Shown here: piece by piece, positions 7,039 through 14,123 of the stretch | How positions within the stretch are numbered: the first letter of the stretch is position 1 | Layout: each line of letters begins with the position of its first letter | Assembly (NCBI GenBank): GCA_900540595.1 | Contig: UQGL01000032.1 | Coordinates: 1-24,017, forward strand | Direction of reading: 5' to 3' | DNA length: 24,017 nt | Origin: an uncultured Oscillospiraceae bacterium | GTDB lineage: Bacteria; Bacillota; Clostridia; Oscillospirales; Ruminococcaceae | The notes under the pieces: model-generated | Seen by the model: the letters and a program-made list of their open reading frames with translations, nothing else | Told to the model about the DNA's origin: nothing | The model's database searches: none | Translations under genes and position numbers: made by a program

Positions 7039-8043
7039 TCAATAGCTCTCTTTTCTGTAATAGCGGCGGATATCCAGAGAATGATCCGTGATGACCTCAA
7101 TGTTCTTGCTGATGCGCTGCAGAACAGCCGCCATGACAACGGGGCTGAGCAGCGGGCGGAACTCATCGCTGATGCCGGGCAGTGCATACTCCTTCGTGTC
7201 AAAACAGGTCAGCTTTTTGGTATGGCGGGCGGCAAACGCCTTTACGCGTTCGTCCTGCGCACGGGTGGGGCCCTCGGTCAGCAGAAGCGTGGTGCAGACA
7301 TCGTCCTCCAGCAGCTCCAGCGTGCCGTGGAAAAATTCCGGGCTGGAAACGCTCTTGGTGCGGATCCACTGGCTTTCCTCCAGCACGCACATACTGTAGC
7401 TGTAGGCGGTGGGCCACAGATCGCCGCTGCCGATCCAGATGTTATACGGCTCCTTGCAGTAATCCTGCGCATATTTCAGGCACTTGGCGTCTGCCTGCTT
7501 GCGTACCTGTGCCAGCGCAAAGGCAAGGTTCTTCAGCTCATCCGCAAAGCGGGGGTAGGCATCAAAGCATCCGCTGCGGTACAGGATACGGCCGATCAGA
7601 AGGTAGAACACCAGCTCCTGCGGGCGGCCCTCGCCGTAGACGATGGTGTCATCGCAGATGGATTCCAGCGTGGAGTTTTCCTTGCCGACGGCGGCAAACA
7701 GGCGCACGCCCTGCTCTTTCAGCCAGTTGGCTGCCTTTACGGTCTCGGCGGTGTCGCCGGACTTCGAGGTCAGGAACGCCACGGTCTTATCGGTGATGCG
7801 GTTGCAGTCACCGGTCAACAGGTTGGCGGACAGTACATTTTCGACCGGCAGACGGGACATATGGCGGATGTAGAAGGCGAACGGATCCAGCATCGCCTGA
7901 GAACCGCCGCTGCTGGTGAACAGCAGCAGGTCAAACCCGTTATCCACAATCGAATCCGCGATTGCCTCGATCTTGGCGCGCTGATCGTAGATCTTGGCGC
8001 CGTTGGCAATGATGTCCTGTTCGTTAAAATTGACGAGTTCCAT
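7039..8043 (-). CDS. SIS-domain protein, fructoselysine-6-phosphate deglycase-like (FrlB type)
   Basis: FrlB-type enzymes cleave 6-phosphorylated Amadori compounds to glucose-6-phosphate and an amino acid. The 334-residue protein has two SIS domains. The first carries LLFTSSGGSQAM (about 40-51) and AFLTSKSGDTAETV. The second carries WIGSGDLWPTAYS, SPEFFHGTLELLE (the His-Gly motif usual near the active site), and a C-terminal RRYYRKESY typical of FrlB relatives. ATG 8043 is chosen because GTGAGG lies just upstream; longer forms starting at 8070 or 8100 would run back through the operator palindrome. It is first in the operon with the PfkB kinase. An alternative is a different sugar-phosphate isomerase or deglycase of the GlmS/AgaS superfamily. 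Confidence 0.82.
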   Translation of the reverse strand: MELVNFNEQDIIANGAKIYDQRAKIEAIADSIVDNGFDLLLFTSSGGSQAMLDPFAFYIRHMSRLPVENVLSANLLTGDCNRITDKTVAFLTSKSGDTAETVKAANWLKEQGVRLFAAVGKENSTLESICDDTIVYGEGRPQELVFYLLIGRILYRSGCFDAYPRFADELKNLAFALAQVRKQADAKCLKYAQDYCKEPYNIWIGSGDLWPTAYSYSMCVLEESQWIRTKSVSSPEFFHGTLELLEDDVCTTLLLTEGPTRAQDERVKAFAARHTKKLTCFDTKEYALPGISDEFRPLLSPVVMAAVLQRISKNIEVITDHSLDIRRYYRKESY

Positions 8044-8068
8044 CGGGAACCTCACTTTCTTATTTGTC

Positions 8069-8086
8069 ATATTGTCATCACAATAT
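8069..8086. promoter_or_regulatory. Palindromic operator, copy 1
   Basis: The perfect inverted repeat is ATATTGT-CATC-ACAATAT. It lies just downstream of the predicted transcription start of the SIS-kinase-gntR operon, about 26 bases before the start codon. The same arms with a different 4-base centre recur at 9822-9839, which marks it as a binding site for a shared dimeric regulator, most simply the GntR protein encoded in the operon. Confidence 0.75.
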
Positions 8087-8105
8087 AATGTATAAAACAT
8101 ATAGC

Positions 8106-8133
8106 ATTATAGTTCGTTATTTGTTTTTGTCAG
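8106..8133 (-). promoter_or_regulatory. Promoter of the SIS-kinase-gntR-EIIA-HAD operon
   Basis: The minus strand shows a -35 box CTGACA (8128-8133), a 16-base spacer and a perfect -10 TATAAT (8106-8111). It overlaps the 3' end of the upstream BadF-type kinase gene. The palindrome at 8069-8086 falls just past the expected start point, a position suited to repression. Confidence 0.7.
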
Positions 8134-9051
8134 TTTCCATGCCCAGTCGGCAGCGCCTTCGGTGGCCGTGCGGTTGGGCATGCGGATGATGGCCCGCGGA
8201 AACTTCTGCTGCAGGCGGGTACGGCAGGCATCCAGCATGATGCGGGAATAGAGTAGACTGCTGCCCCAAAGCCCGATGATGAAATCCGGCTCGGTCTCGG
8301 TCAGGTTCAGCGCAGCGACGTTATCCTCGACCAGGAGGGCAATAAGCCCGGCAGCCTGCTGCAGGATTTTCACCGCAGCGACGTCTCCTTCCTCGGCAGA
8401 CTCGTTGACCAGTTTGCCCAAGTGGGGCATCCCCCAGGGAGCTTGCCCCCCGGCAAGAGCCACGCTGTTCAGGTCATCGCGGGTGTGGATGGACAACGTC
8501 GCGCAGACGGCGCGGGTCAGCGGGCTTTCGGGGGCAGCGCCCTCCAAGTAGCGCCCCACCTGACGCAGCGCCATACGGCTGACCCAGGTACCGGAGCCCT
8601 CGTCCCCTTCAATGGTAAACATCCAGCCGCCGGTGCGGCAGGTGCGACCATCCCGGCTACGACCATAGGCAATGGATCCGGTACCGGAGATAACCAGCAC
8701 GCCGGTGCCGCCCGTAACGGTGTAGTGGGCCAGTTCGGCATCATTGACCACCTGCATCGGGCATGCAAAGCCGGGCAGACTGCGGTAAAAGGCGTTCAGC
8801 ATCACCTCGTCGGCATCGCTGTCAATACCGGTGGTACCGCAGACAAGCGCTTTGACCTTGCTGCGCTGCCCACCGAACTGAGCCAGACAGGCATCAATAT
8901 TTTCATTGATGCGGTTCTGCCATTCCTCTTTGGCAAAATTGTAATGGTTGACCGGCTGACCCACATAGTAGCCCAGCTGATGGCCGTCTGTATCCTGTGC
9001 CTCTACGCGATAGTTGGTGCCACCGCTGTCAATACCAAGCACATAATCCAT
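8107..9051 (-). CDS. BadF/BadG-family N-acetylglucosamine kinase-like protein
   Basis: The 314-residue protein belongs to the ASKHA-fold BadF/BadG/BcrA/BcrD family that includes N-acetylglucosamine kinase. It has the phosphate-1 loop GIDSGGTN (6-13), CGTTGIDSDADE (71-82), VVNDAELAH with the probable catalytic Asp104, the second phosphate loop VLVISGTGSIAYGR (118-131), and GGWMFTIEGDEGSG (141-154). It acts in the cytoplasm on an amino sugar or similar hexose. ATG 9051 has AAAGGAG upstream; an ATG 45 bases earlier is less likely. It lies 41 bases after a decayed ROK fragment and just before the promoter of the deglycase operon, so it may be read from an upstream promoter that once served the PTS genes. 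Confidence 0.85.
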   Translation of the reverse strand: MDYVLGIDSGGTNYRVEAQDTDGHQLGYYVGQPVNHYNFAKEEWQNRINENIDACLAQFGGQRSKVKALVCGTTGIDSDADEVMLNAFYRSLPGFACPMQVVNDAELAHYTVTGGTGVLVISGTGSIAYGRSRDGRTCRTGGWMFTIEGDEGSGTWVSRMALRQVGRYLEGAAPESPLTRAVCATLSIHTRDDLNSVALAGGQAPWGMPHLGKLVNESAEEGDVAAVKILQQAAGLIALLVEDNVAALNLTETEPDFIIGLWGSSLLYSRIMLDACRTRLQQKFPRAIIRMPNRTATEGAADWAWKLTKTNNEL

Positions 9052-9092
9052 AAGGGTTCTCCTTTTTCGGTACTGTTGGCGGCTGACGCGGG

Positions 9093-9575
9093 TCATGCTG
9101 TCAATTCGTTCAACAGTGTTTTTTCAAATACCAAGTTGGCAGCACCAATCAACGTTGGGTGTTCTGCCTGGGGTGAGGTGAGCCGAATCGAACGATCCTT
9201 GCTAATCAGCATGTGGTTGACCAGTTCCTCCAGCTGGATGCGCAGATCCTCACCCAATGCATGGGGAATCAGACTCGAAAGTACATAGTTACCAATATCA
9301 AAGGTCATTTCAAAGTTGAACATCGCCGTTGCCAGATTTGGCAGCAGATAACGGATGATAGCCCGTTTCTGTGCTGGGTCAGCGGGCGGCTCAGCACTGA
9401 GCATCACACCAAATTTCTGGTGGATGGCCTGCAGATTGATGGTATCCTCCAACATGGTGATCTGCGGCTCTAGAGGTGTATTCAGGTCGATGGGCTGCAT
9501 CAAGATATGACCGATCTCGCCGGCATGGACACCTGCGCCGGTCCACAGCTGGCCATGCAGCAGTAAACCGGATGC
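9093..9575 (-). pseudogene. ROK-family gene remnant (C-terminal part only)
   Basis: The readable frame begins around 9575 as GLLLHGQLWTGAGVHAGEIG, a clear ROK-family signature (compare the HAGEIGH block of NagC/Mlc). It continues to a normal ROK-like end, HPTLIGAANLVFEKTLL. The whole N-terminal half (helix-turn-helix and first half of the sugar-kinase fold) is missing, and the Cys-rich zinc motif of classical ROK proteins is not evident. The 5' end is joined to a piece of a PTS EIIB gene in another frame. A 136-residue product could start at a TTG at 9503 but would lack essential parts, so I call it a remnant. It was probably once a repressor or kinase for the same sugar pathway. Confidence 0.72.
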
Positions 9576-9741
9576 CGCAGCCGGAGCTTTTCGCGGTGGC
9601 GGTCATCAGGCTTTGCTGCAGCGGGTAGCTGCCAGATCATCCGCAGCAACAATAAGGTTGACGCCCGGTAAAGCGGTGGTCCACGCCGACCTACCCGTGT
9701 ACTAAGCGGTTGTCAATTCTTGTCATCAAAATGTCAGGCAT
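9567..9741 (-). pseudogene. Mannose-family PTS EIIB gene remnant (N-terminal part)
   Basis: A strong AAGGAGG precedes ATG 9741, and the frame reads MPDILMTRIDNRLVHG, the hallmark opening of mannose/GalNAc-type EIIB proteins, which holds the phosphorylated His. A TAG at 9691-9693 replaces the Gln expected in LVHGQ. After small deletions in at least two places, other frames give ALPGVNLIV, ADD, PLQQ and finally MTATAKSSGCGIRF, all EIIB-like. The remnant ends at a junction with ROK sequence near 9567-9575, so about two thirds of EIIB is gone. This is a clear wreck of a PTS component matching the surviving EIIA at 4909-5349. Confidence 0.82.
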
Positions 9742-9767
9742 AAGTTTTTCCTCCTTGTAATATGCTG

Positions 9768-9819
9768 CAAAGATTTTTAGATTTTTTCTTGATTTTTAAA
9801 ATTTTTTCTAAAATCTTTG
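9768..9819. repeat. AT-rich long inverted repeat in the divergent promoter region
   Basis: CAAAGATTTTTAGA (9768-9781) is mirrored by TCTAAAATCTTTG (9807-9819), differing by one T, around a 25-base centre that is almost all A and T. It lies between the EIIB remnant and the SIS gene. It could be a regulator site, a cruciform or a bidirectional terminator-like hairpin; no function can be assigned. Confidence 0.5.
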
Positions 9820-9821
9820 TA

Positions 9822-9839
9822 ATATTGTAATGACAATAT
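9822..9839. promoter_or_regulatory. Palindromic operator, copy 2
   Basis: The perfect inverted repeat is ATATTGT-AATG-ACAATAT, with arms identical to the copy at 8069-8086. It overlaps the -35 box of the promoter for the second SIS gene. A further half-site ATATTGT occurs at 9854-9860 over the -10 box. Binding by the GntR protein at 5394-6146 would block RNA polymerase. Confidence 0.75.
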
Positions 9840-9858
9840 ACCAAAGTTGTGGTATATT
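9830..9858 (+). promoter_or_regulatory. Promoter of the second SIS gene
   Basis: The -35 box is ATGACA (9830-9835), the spacer is 17 bases, and the -10 box is TATATT (9853-9858), preceded by TGG as an extended -10. The -35 is embedded in the palindromic operator. The leader to the start codon is about 85 bases and contains two small hairpins (9869-9885 and 9888-9919). Confidence 0.7.
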
Positions 9859-9949
9859 GTCAATAGAGTTCGGGGACTTCCCGAAGATTTTAACGTTTTA
9901 CACAAAGTAAGCGTTAAAAAATTAGACAAAATGTGAAGGAGACTGCTTT

Positions 9950-11074
9950 ATGGAACACAAAAAGACTATGCTGGACTACATTGCCGACTGCCCGGAGTTT
10001 ATCCGTAACAATGTTGCCGACAGCGCCGCACTGACAAAGCCCCTTGTGGATGAGTATGTAAGCGGCGGCTACAAGAACATCTGGATCGTTGCGTGCGGTT
10101 CTTCCTCCAACGGCTCACTCTGTGCGCGGCAGTTTATCCGCCGTCATCTGAAGTGCGAGGTCAAGATCGTCACCCCGTTTCATTTTGTATCCAGCGAGAA
10201 TGATTTCGGCGAGACGGATATGGTCGTTGTTGTCAGCCAAAGCGGCTACAGCCTGAACGCGCTGGACGCCATCAAGGTCATCGAGGCAAAGGGCCGCCGC
10301 TGCATCGGCCTGACCGGCGACGTCAACAGCGATCTGGGCAAGGTGTGCGATGTTGTCGCCAACTACGGTGTCGGGCGCGAAACGGTCGCATATGTCACCC
10401 GCGGCGTCACCACGCTGGCACTCTTCTTTATGCTGTTCGCCGTGGAGGCTGCTGTCCGCCTGGGCATCAAGACCGCTGCCGAGGGCGAGGCTGTCAAGCA
10501 GCTGCTGCTGAAAGCCGCAGACATCAACGCCGCCGTACAGGCACAGACCCCTTCCTTTATTAAAGAGCATTACCGTCAGCTGTCCGGCATGACCAACGCC
10601 TATGTCTGCGGCGTGGGTGCCAACCTTGGCACCGCAAGCGAGGGTGCGCTGAAATTCGGTGAGACCGTCAGCATCCCCACCGCCGCCTACGAGGTCGAGG
10701 AGTACATCCACGGTCCCAACATCCAGATGACCCCCCGTTACAGCGTATTTCTGATTGACGGCGGCGAGGGCACGGAGCGCATCCACCGCATCTTTGAGGG
10801 TACCCAGATCGTGACGGATAATGTTTTCCTGCTGACGCGCTGCGCCGACTACAAGGACGAGCACAATGTTATGTATGTGCCTATGGATGTGCCGGAGGAA
10901 ATCACCCCGCTGTGCTGGCTGCCCTTCTTCCAGATGACTGCCTGCCAGCTGACGGATGATCTGGACCGCTGGAACAAGCACCCGCTGCAGCGCGCGATGG
11001 AAAAGTTCGTTTCCTCCAAGAGCGCCAACTATGTCAACAGCCCCTTCAGTGAAGACACGCCGGGCCGCGCGTAA
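9950..11074 (+). CDS. GlmS-type SIS-domain protein, putative second sugar-phosphate deglycase/isomerase
   Basis: The 374-residue protein has two SIS domains and no glutamine amidotransferase domain, so it is not a full GlmS. The first SIS shows WIVACGSSSNGS (about 45-56) and MVVVVSQSGYSLNALDAI. The second shows YVCGVGANLGTASEGALKF followed by YEVEEYIHGPNIQM, where EEYIHGP corresponds to the catalytic region of GlmS-like enzymes. The start has AAGGAGA upstream. It is transcribed away from the deglycase-kinase operon but shares the same operator sequence. Salmonella gfr loci pair two SIS deglycases with a mannose-type PTS, which fits the remnants here. It may act on glucoselysine-6-P, glucosamine-6-P or a related aminated hexose phosphate; substrate unknown. 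Confidence 0.8.
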   Translation: MEHKKTMLDYIADCPEFIRNNVADSAALTKPLVDEYVSGGYKNIWIVACGSSSNGSLCARQFIRRHLKCEVKIVTPFHFVSSENDFGETDMVVVVSQSGYSLNALDAIKVIEAKGRRCIGLTGDVNSDLGKVCDVVANYGVGRETVAYVTRGVTTLALFFMLFAVEAAVRLGIKTAAEGEAVKQLLLKAADINAAVQAQTPSFIKEHYRQLSGMTNAYVCGVGANLGTASEGALKFGETVSIPTAAYEVEEYIHGPNIQMTPRYSVFLIDGGEGTERIHRIFEGTQIVTDNVFLLTRCADYKDEHNVMYVPMDVPEEITPLCWLPFFQMTACQLTDDLDRWNKHPLQRAMEKFVSSKSANYVNSPFSEDTPGRA

Positions 11075-11079
11075 GAACG

Positions 11080-11643
11080 ATGGCGTGGATATCTGCTGTA
11101 TTTTTCTGTCTGGGTGCTGCGGATACCTTGTTGGGTGATCGGCTGGGGGTTAGGCAGCGCATTCCGGCAGGGCTTCGCCGCCGTGGTGGATCTGCTGGTG
11201 CTCATGACCGGCTTTATGGCATTGGCACCGTGGCTGGGGTGCTGCAGGGGCTGACCCCCTTGGCGGAAATCTACTCGGTCATATGCAGTATCGGCGCGTT
11301 TCTTGCCGGGATCCTGCCGTTTTTCGCCTTTGTGCAGCGTCTGTTGACCGCACCGCTGGCCGAGCTGGCCGCACGGCTGCAGCTGGAGCCTGCCTCCATC
11401 ACCGGTCTGGTCGTGACCTCCGCCAACTGCATCCCCACATTGCTGAGTCTTGATACGCTGGAGGAACGCGGCATCACACTGAATACCGCCTATGCCGTGG
11501 TAGCCGCCTACAGTGTCGGCGATTTTCTGGCATTTACCCTGTAATTCAGCCCTGCACACGCCCTGCCGATGATGGCCGGCCGCCTTTTAAGCGGCTTGCT
11601 GGCAGTAGTGCTCTGCCTGAAAACGACTCCCAAAACCACCTGA
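11080..11643 (+). pseudogene. EutH-like permease gene, internally deleted and interrupted
   Basis: EutH is the multi-pass ethanolamine permease of about 370-400 residues. Here an N-terminal piece (LGAADTLLGDRLG) shifts frame near 11145; another frame continues GSAFRQGFAAVVDLL and MTGFMALAPWL, as in the EutH N-terminus. Around 11225-11235 it jumps to the EutH C-terminal third: QGLTPLAEIYSVICSIGAFL, SANCIPTLLSLDTLEERG, TAYAVVAAYSVGDFLAFTL. About 200 central residues are gone. A TAA at 11542-11544 replaces a sense codon, after which the frame still reads MMAGRLLSGLLAVVLCL, a EutH-like last helix, to a TGA at 11641. The gene begins 5 bases after the SIS gene, so it was probably its operon partner and substrate transporter. 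An open frame of 154 codons remains but cannot make a working permease. Confidence 0.75.
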
Positions 11644-11728
11644 CCCCCCAACGGGTTTTCCACACAAGAAATGTACGGGTCACGACACACTATGCGGCCC
11701 CGGGAGACTCCGGTCAATACAATATTAT

Positions 11729-11777
11729 AAAACAGCGCCCCTGCCGGTGAGATGTAAAATCTCAGCAGCAGGGGCGT
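11729..11777 (-). terminator. Terminator downstream of the AraC gene
   Basis: On the minus strand, ACGCCCCTGC and GCAGGGGCG, with inner pairs TGAGAT and ATCTCA, form a long hairpin, followed by GCTGTTTTATAAT. The T run is short (four), so termination may be moderate. It lies about 50 bases past the AraC stop. The stretch 11644-11728 between it and the EutH remnant holds nothing I can assign. Confidence 0.65.
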
Positions 11778-11824
11778 CATGCGTATAGCGAAGGGAAAGC
11801 CCGCCCAATGTCAGGCCGAGATGC

Positions 11825-12757
11825 TTACTTGTCGCGCGACGGGGTGAGCCAGCCGTTGTATTTCAGGATGGAGGTGCTGCGCCCGGCACCCACGGTGCGG
11901 CGCCATTCGGAGGGGGAACAGCCCATGGCCTCGGCAAAGTGGCGGTTGAAGCTGGACATTGAGCGAAAGCCGACCTGCTCACCCACAGTCAGGATGGATT
12001 CATCGGTCATCCGCAGCAGCGTGCAGGCCTTGGTGATGCGGGTATGGTTCAGATGCTCAAGCGGGCCGATGCCCATCAATTCATGGAACACCCGCCGAAA
12101 GTGTGATTGGCTCATGCTGCAGGCCTCGGCCAAATCGCCTATGGTAAAGTTCTCCATATAATGGCTGTTGATGTACCGCAGGGCCGGTGCAATGACCATG
12201 CTGCCGGTCAGGCTGCCGATGTCGCCGTGGGCAGGCAGACGCATCAGCTCTGTGATGAAAGCCACAAACAGCCCGCGAACACTGATTTGGTAGTTCAGTC
12301 CTTTTTGGGTCATTTCGCGCAGCATCTGGCGCACCAGCGGTGCAAGGGCGGGGTTTTGCTGCGGCGAAAGCACCCGGCACCAGCCGTGCAGCAGGCCGTC
12401 CAGCAGGCGGGCGTTCGGCAGGGTGTCCAGTGCGAAAAAGGGGCGCAGCAGTTCCTCGGGGTCGCAGAACAAATAGGCCCACTTGCTTGCCGTGCCCGCG
12501 TCCGACCATGTCGTATGGGGCACATCACCGGCGATGACCGTGACATCCCCCGCGTGAAAATCCTCAACATGGCCGGCAAAATCTATCTTACCGCCGTCAC
12601 TTTCGCAAAGGCCGATCTCCAGACAGTTGTGGAAGTGCAGCACCCCGCAGGGGACATCCGAGATACGCCAGTCCTCACCTGCGATGATGCGCATCGGGAA
12701 ATGTGACGGCAACTCATAGCTGCGGTATTCGATTACGGTTGCCGGTCGGCGGCCCAT
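11825..12757 (-). CDS. AraC-family transcriptional regulator
   Basis: The 310-residue protein has an N-terminal cupin-like sensing domain (about 25-100; HFHNCLEIGL and FHAGDVTVIAGDVPHT are typical of sugar-sensing AraC proteins). Its C-terminal DNA-binding domain has two helix-turn-helix motifs at about 205-224 (FTIGDLAEACSMSQSHFRRV) and 253-276 (ESILTVGEQVGFRSMSSFNRH). ATG 12757 is preceded by AGGGAGAG. It is divergent from the ABC-transporter operon and should be its activator, sensing an imported oligosaccharide or its product. A -10-like TACAAT with upstream TGC lies at 12810-12815 on the minus strand, with a poor -35. Confidence 0.88.
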   Translation of the reverse strand: MGRRPATVIEYRSYELPSHFPMRIIAGEDWRISDVPCGVLHFHNCLEIGLCESDGGKIDFAGHVEDFHAGDVTVIAGDVPHTTWSDAGTASKWAYLFCDPEELLRPFFALDTLPNARLLDGLLHGWCRVLSPQQNPALAPLVRQMLREMTQKGLNYQISVRGLFVAFITELMRLPAHGDIGSLTGSMVIAPALRYINSHYMENFTIGDLAEACSMSQSHFRRVFHELMGIGPLEHLNHTRITKACTLLRMTDESILTVGEQVGFRSMSSFNRHFAEAMGCSPSEWRRTVGAGRSTSILKYNGWLTPSRDK

Positions 12758-13155
12758 GGCGCATCTCTCCCTGTTGGTGCTGCAAACGGTGCGGCACCGC
12801 GTTTTTTTTATTGTAGCACACCGCGCAGTAAAGCGCCATATGCTTTACTCAAAAACGACCATGTCTGTGCAGTTTGCACAACAAAATTGCCTTTCGGTTG
12901 TAGAAGTGCGACAAGAATAGTTTCAATTTCATCTCAATTCATGCACAATAGAGCATGATTTTTACACTATCGTTGCATATGCCAAAACTTTGGCAAAAAT
13001 TTGATGAGCGAAATTGCATAGTTTTCATGCAAAAGTGCATGGACAATAGTGCGGACAAAGTGCATAATGAAATCAAACAAAGACGCCGATTTGTGGTGAA
13101 TACGACAATCGCACGCCACACAACATCAACTGATTCGGGAGGAGCGAGTTTTTCT
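12758..13155. promoter_or_regulatory. Divergent control region between araC-type gene and transporter operon
   Basis: This 398-base gap has no gene. It is richer in A and T than its surroundings and holds two perfect palindromes, TGCCAAA-AC-TTTGGCA (12980-12995) and CATGCA-AAAG-TGCATG (13026-13041). There are also several repeats of the element GTGCAT or TGCAC between about 12870 and 13065. The second palindrome abuts the transporter promoter, a position typical of an AraC activator site. Confidence 0.6.
13040..13068 (+). promoter_or_regulatory. Promoter of the LplABC-type transporter operon
   Basis: The -35 box is TGGACA (13040-13045), the spacer 17 bases, and the -10 box CATAAT (13063-13068). 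Each box differs from consensus by one base. The palindrome CATGCA-AAAG-TGCATG ends at the first bases of the -35, as expected for an activated promoter. The leader to the start codon is about 80 bases. Confidence 0.65.
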
Positions 13156-14109
13156 ATGGGACAGAGCAAAAGCAAAATGCTCTCGCCGGATGCAATATCC
13201 GTCAAGAAGAAAGGATTTTTGTACTACCTCAAGCGTGACTGGCAGCTGTACGCACTGCTGCTGCTGCCTATGGCATTCATCATCGTGTTCAAGTACTTTG
13301 CTTACACAGGCCTGTCGGTCGCTTTTCTGGACTACAAGATCGGCAAGGGCTATGCAGGCAGTAAATTTGTCGGGCTGAAGGTTTTTGAAAAGGTCTTTAA
13401 GCACCGCGATTTCGGCAAGGCTGTTGCCAACACACTGCTGCTGAATGTACTGGATCTTCTGTTCAGCTTCCCGATGCCAATCATTCTGGCGCTGCTGCTC
13501 AACGAGATCCGCGTCAAGTGGTTCAAGCGCGTTACCCAGACGCTGCTGTATCTGCCGCACTTCCTGTCTTGGGTCGTCATTGGTGCCACGGCCTATGCGA
13601 TGTTCGCCACGAACTCCGGCGTTATCAACACGCTGATTGCCAATGCCGGTAAAAGCCCGATCCCCTTCCTGCAGGAGGACGCCTGGTGGCTGTTCAGCTA
13701 TATTCTCATCGGTATCTGGCAGACAATGGGCTGGGGCACGATCATCTATCTGGCCGCCATCACCAATGTCAACTCTGAGCTGTATGAGGCTGCCAAGGTC
13801 GATGGTGCCAACCGCTGGCAGCAATGCCTGCATGTCACACTGCCCTGCATCCGTTCGACCATCGTAGTCATGCTGATCATGCAGCTGGGCAAGCTGATGG
13901 GCGGCAGCTTCGAGCGTATCGTGGCCCTGTCCAACGCCAAGGCAACCGAATATACCACCACCATCCCGGTGCTGGTATTCAAATGGTTCCAGGGCAACAA
14001 ATTCAGTGAGTCCACCGCACTGGGCCTGTTCCAGTCCGTGATCGGTGTCATTCTCGTGGTCGCGTCCGATAAGATCGCCAAGAAGCTTGGCGAGGACGGT
14101 CTGCTGTAA
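13156..14109 (+). CDS. Sugar ABC transporter permease (LplB/CUT1 type)
   Basis: This 317-residue inner-membrane permease has about six hydrophobic segments, starting with YALLLLPMAFIIVFKYFAYTG. It carries the EAA loop that contacts the ATPase, EAAKVDGANRWQQCLHVTLP, near residue 210. The length and the opening match LplB-type permeases that import complex plant oligosaccharides. The ATG at 13156 follows GGGAGGAG; longer in-frame starts back to 12955 would place the promoter inside the gene. It is the first gene of the operon, 14 bases before the second permease. No ATPase gene is in the window, which is normal for this class because a shared MsmX-type ATPase is usually used. Confidence 0.9.
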   Translation: MGQSKSKMLSPDAISVKKKGFLYYLKRDWQLYALLLLPMAFIIVFKYFAYTGLSVAFLDYKIGKGYAGSKFVGLKVFEKVFKHRDFGKAVANTLLLNVLDLLFSFPMPIILALLLNEIRVKWFKRVTQTLLYLPHFLSWVVIGATAYAMFATNSGVINTLIANAGKSPIPFLQEDAWWLFSYILIGIWQTMGWGTIIYLAAITNVNSELYEAAKVDGANRWQQCLHVTLPCIRSTIVVMLIMQLGKLMGGSFERIVALSNAKATEYTTTIPVLVFKWFQGNKFSESTALGLFQSVIGVILVVASDKIAKKLGEDGLL

Positions 14110-14123
14110 GGGGGTATATAAAC

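Noticed and set aside
9093..9503. 136-residue intact protein starting at TTG 9503
   Set aside because: It is only the C-terminal part of a ROK protein; clear ROK sequence continues upstream of the TTG in the same frame, so this is a remnant.
12784..12811. Terminator-like CGGTG/CACCG hairpin with eight Ts on the plus strand
   Set aside because: The stem is only five pairs and no plus-strand gene ends there; it lies in the leader of the oppositely oriented AraC gene.
12955..13155. N-terminal extension of the first permease
   Set aside because: An upstream ATG is in frame, but the segment contains the predicted promoter and palindromes, and the ribosome binding site fits the ATG at 13156.
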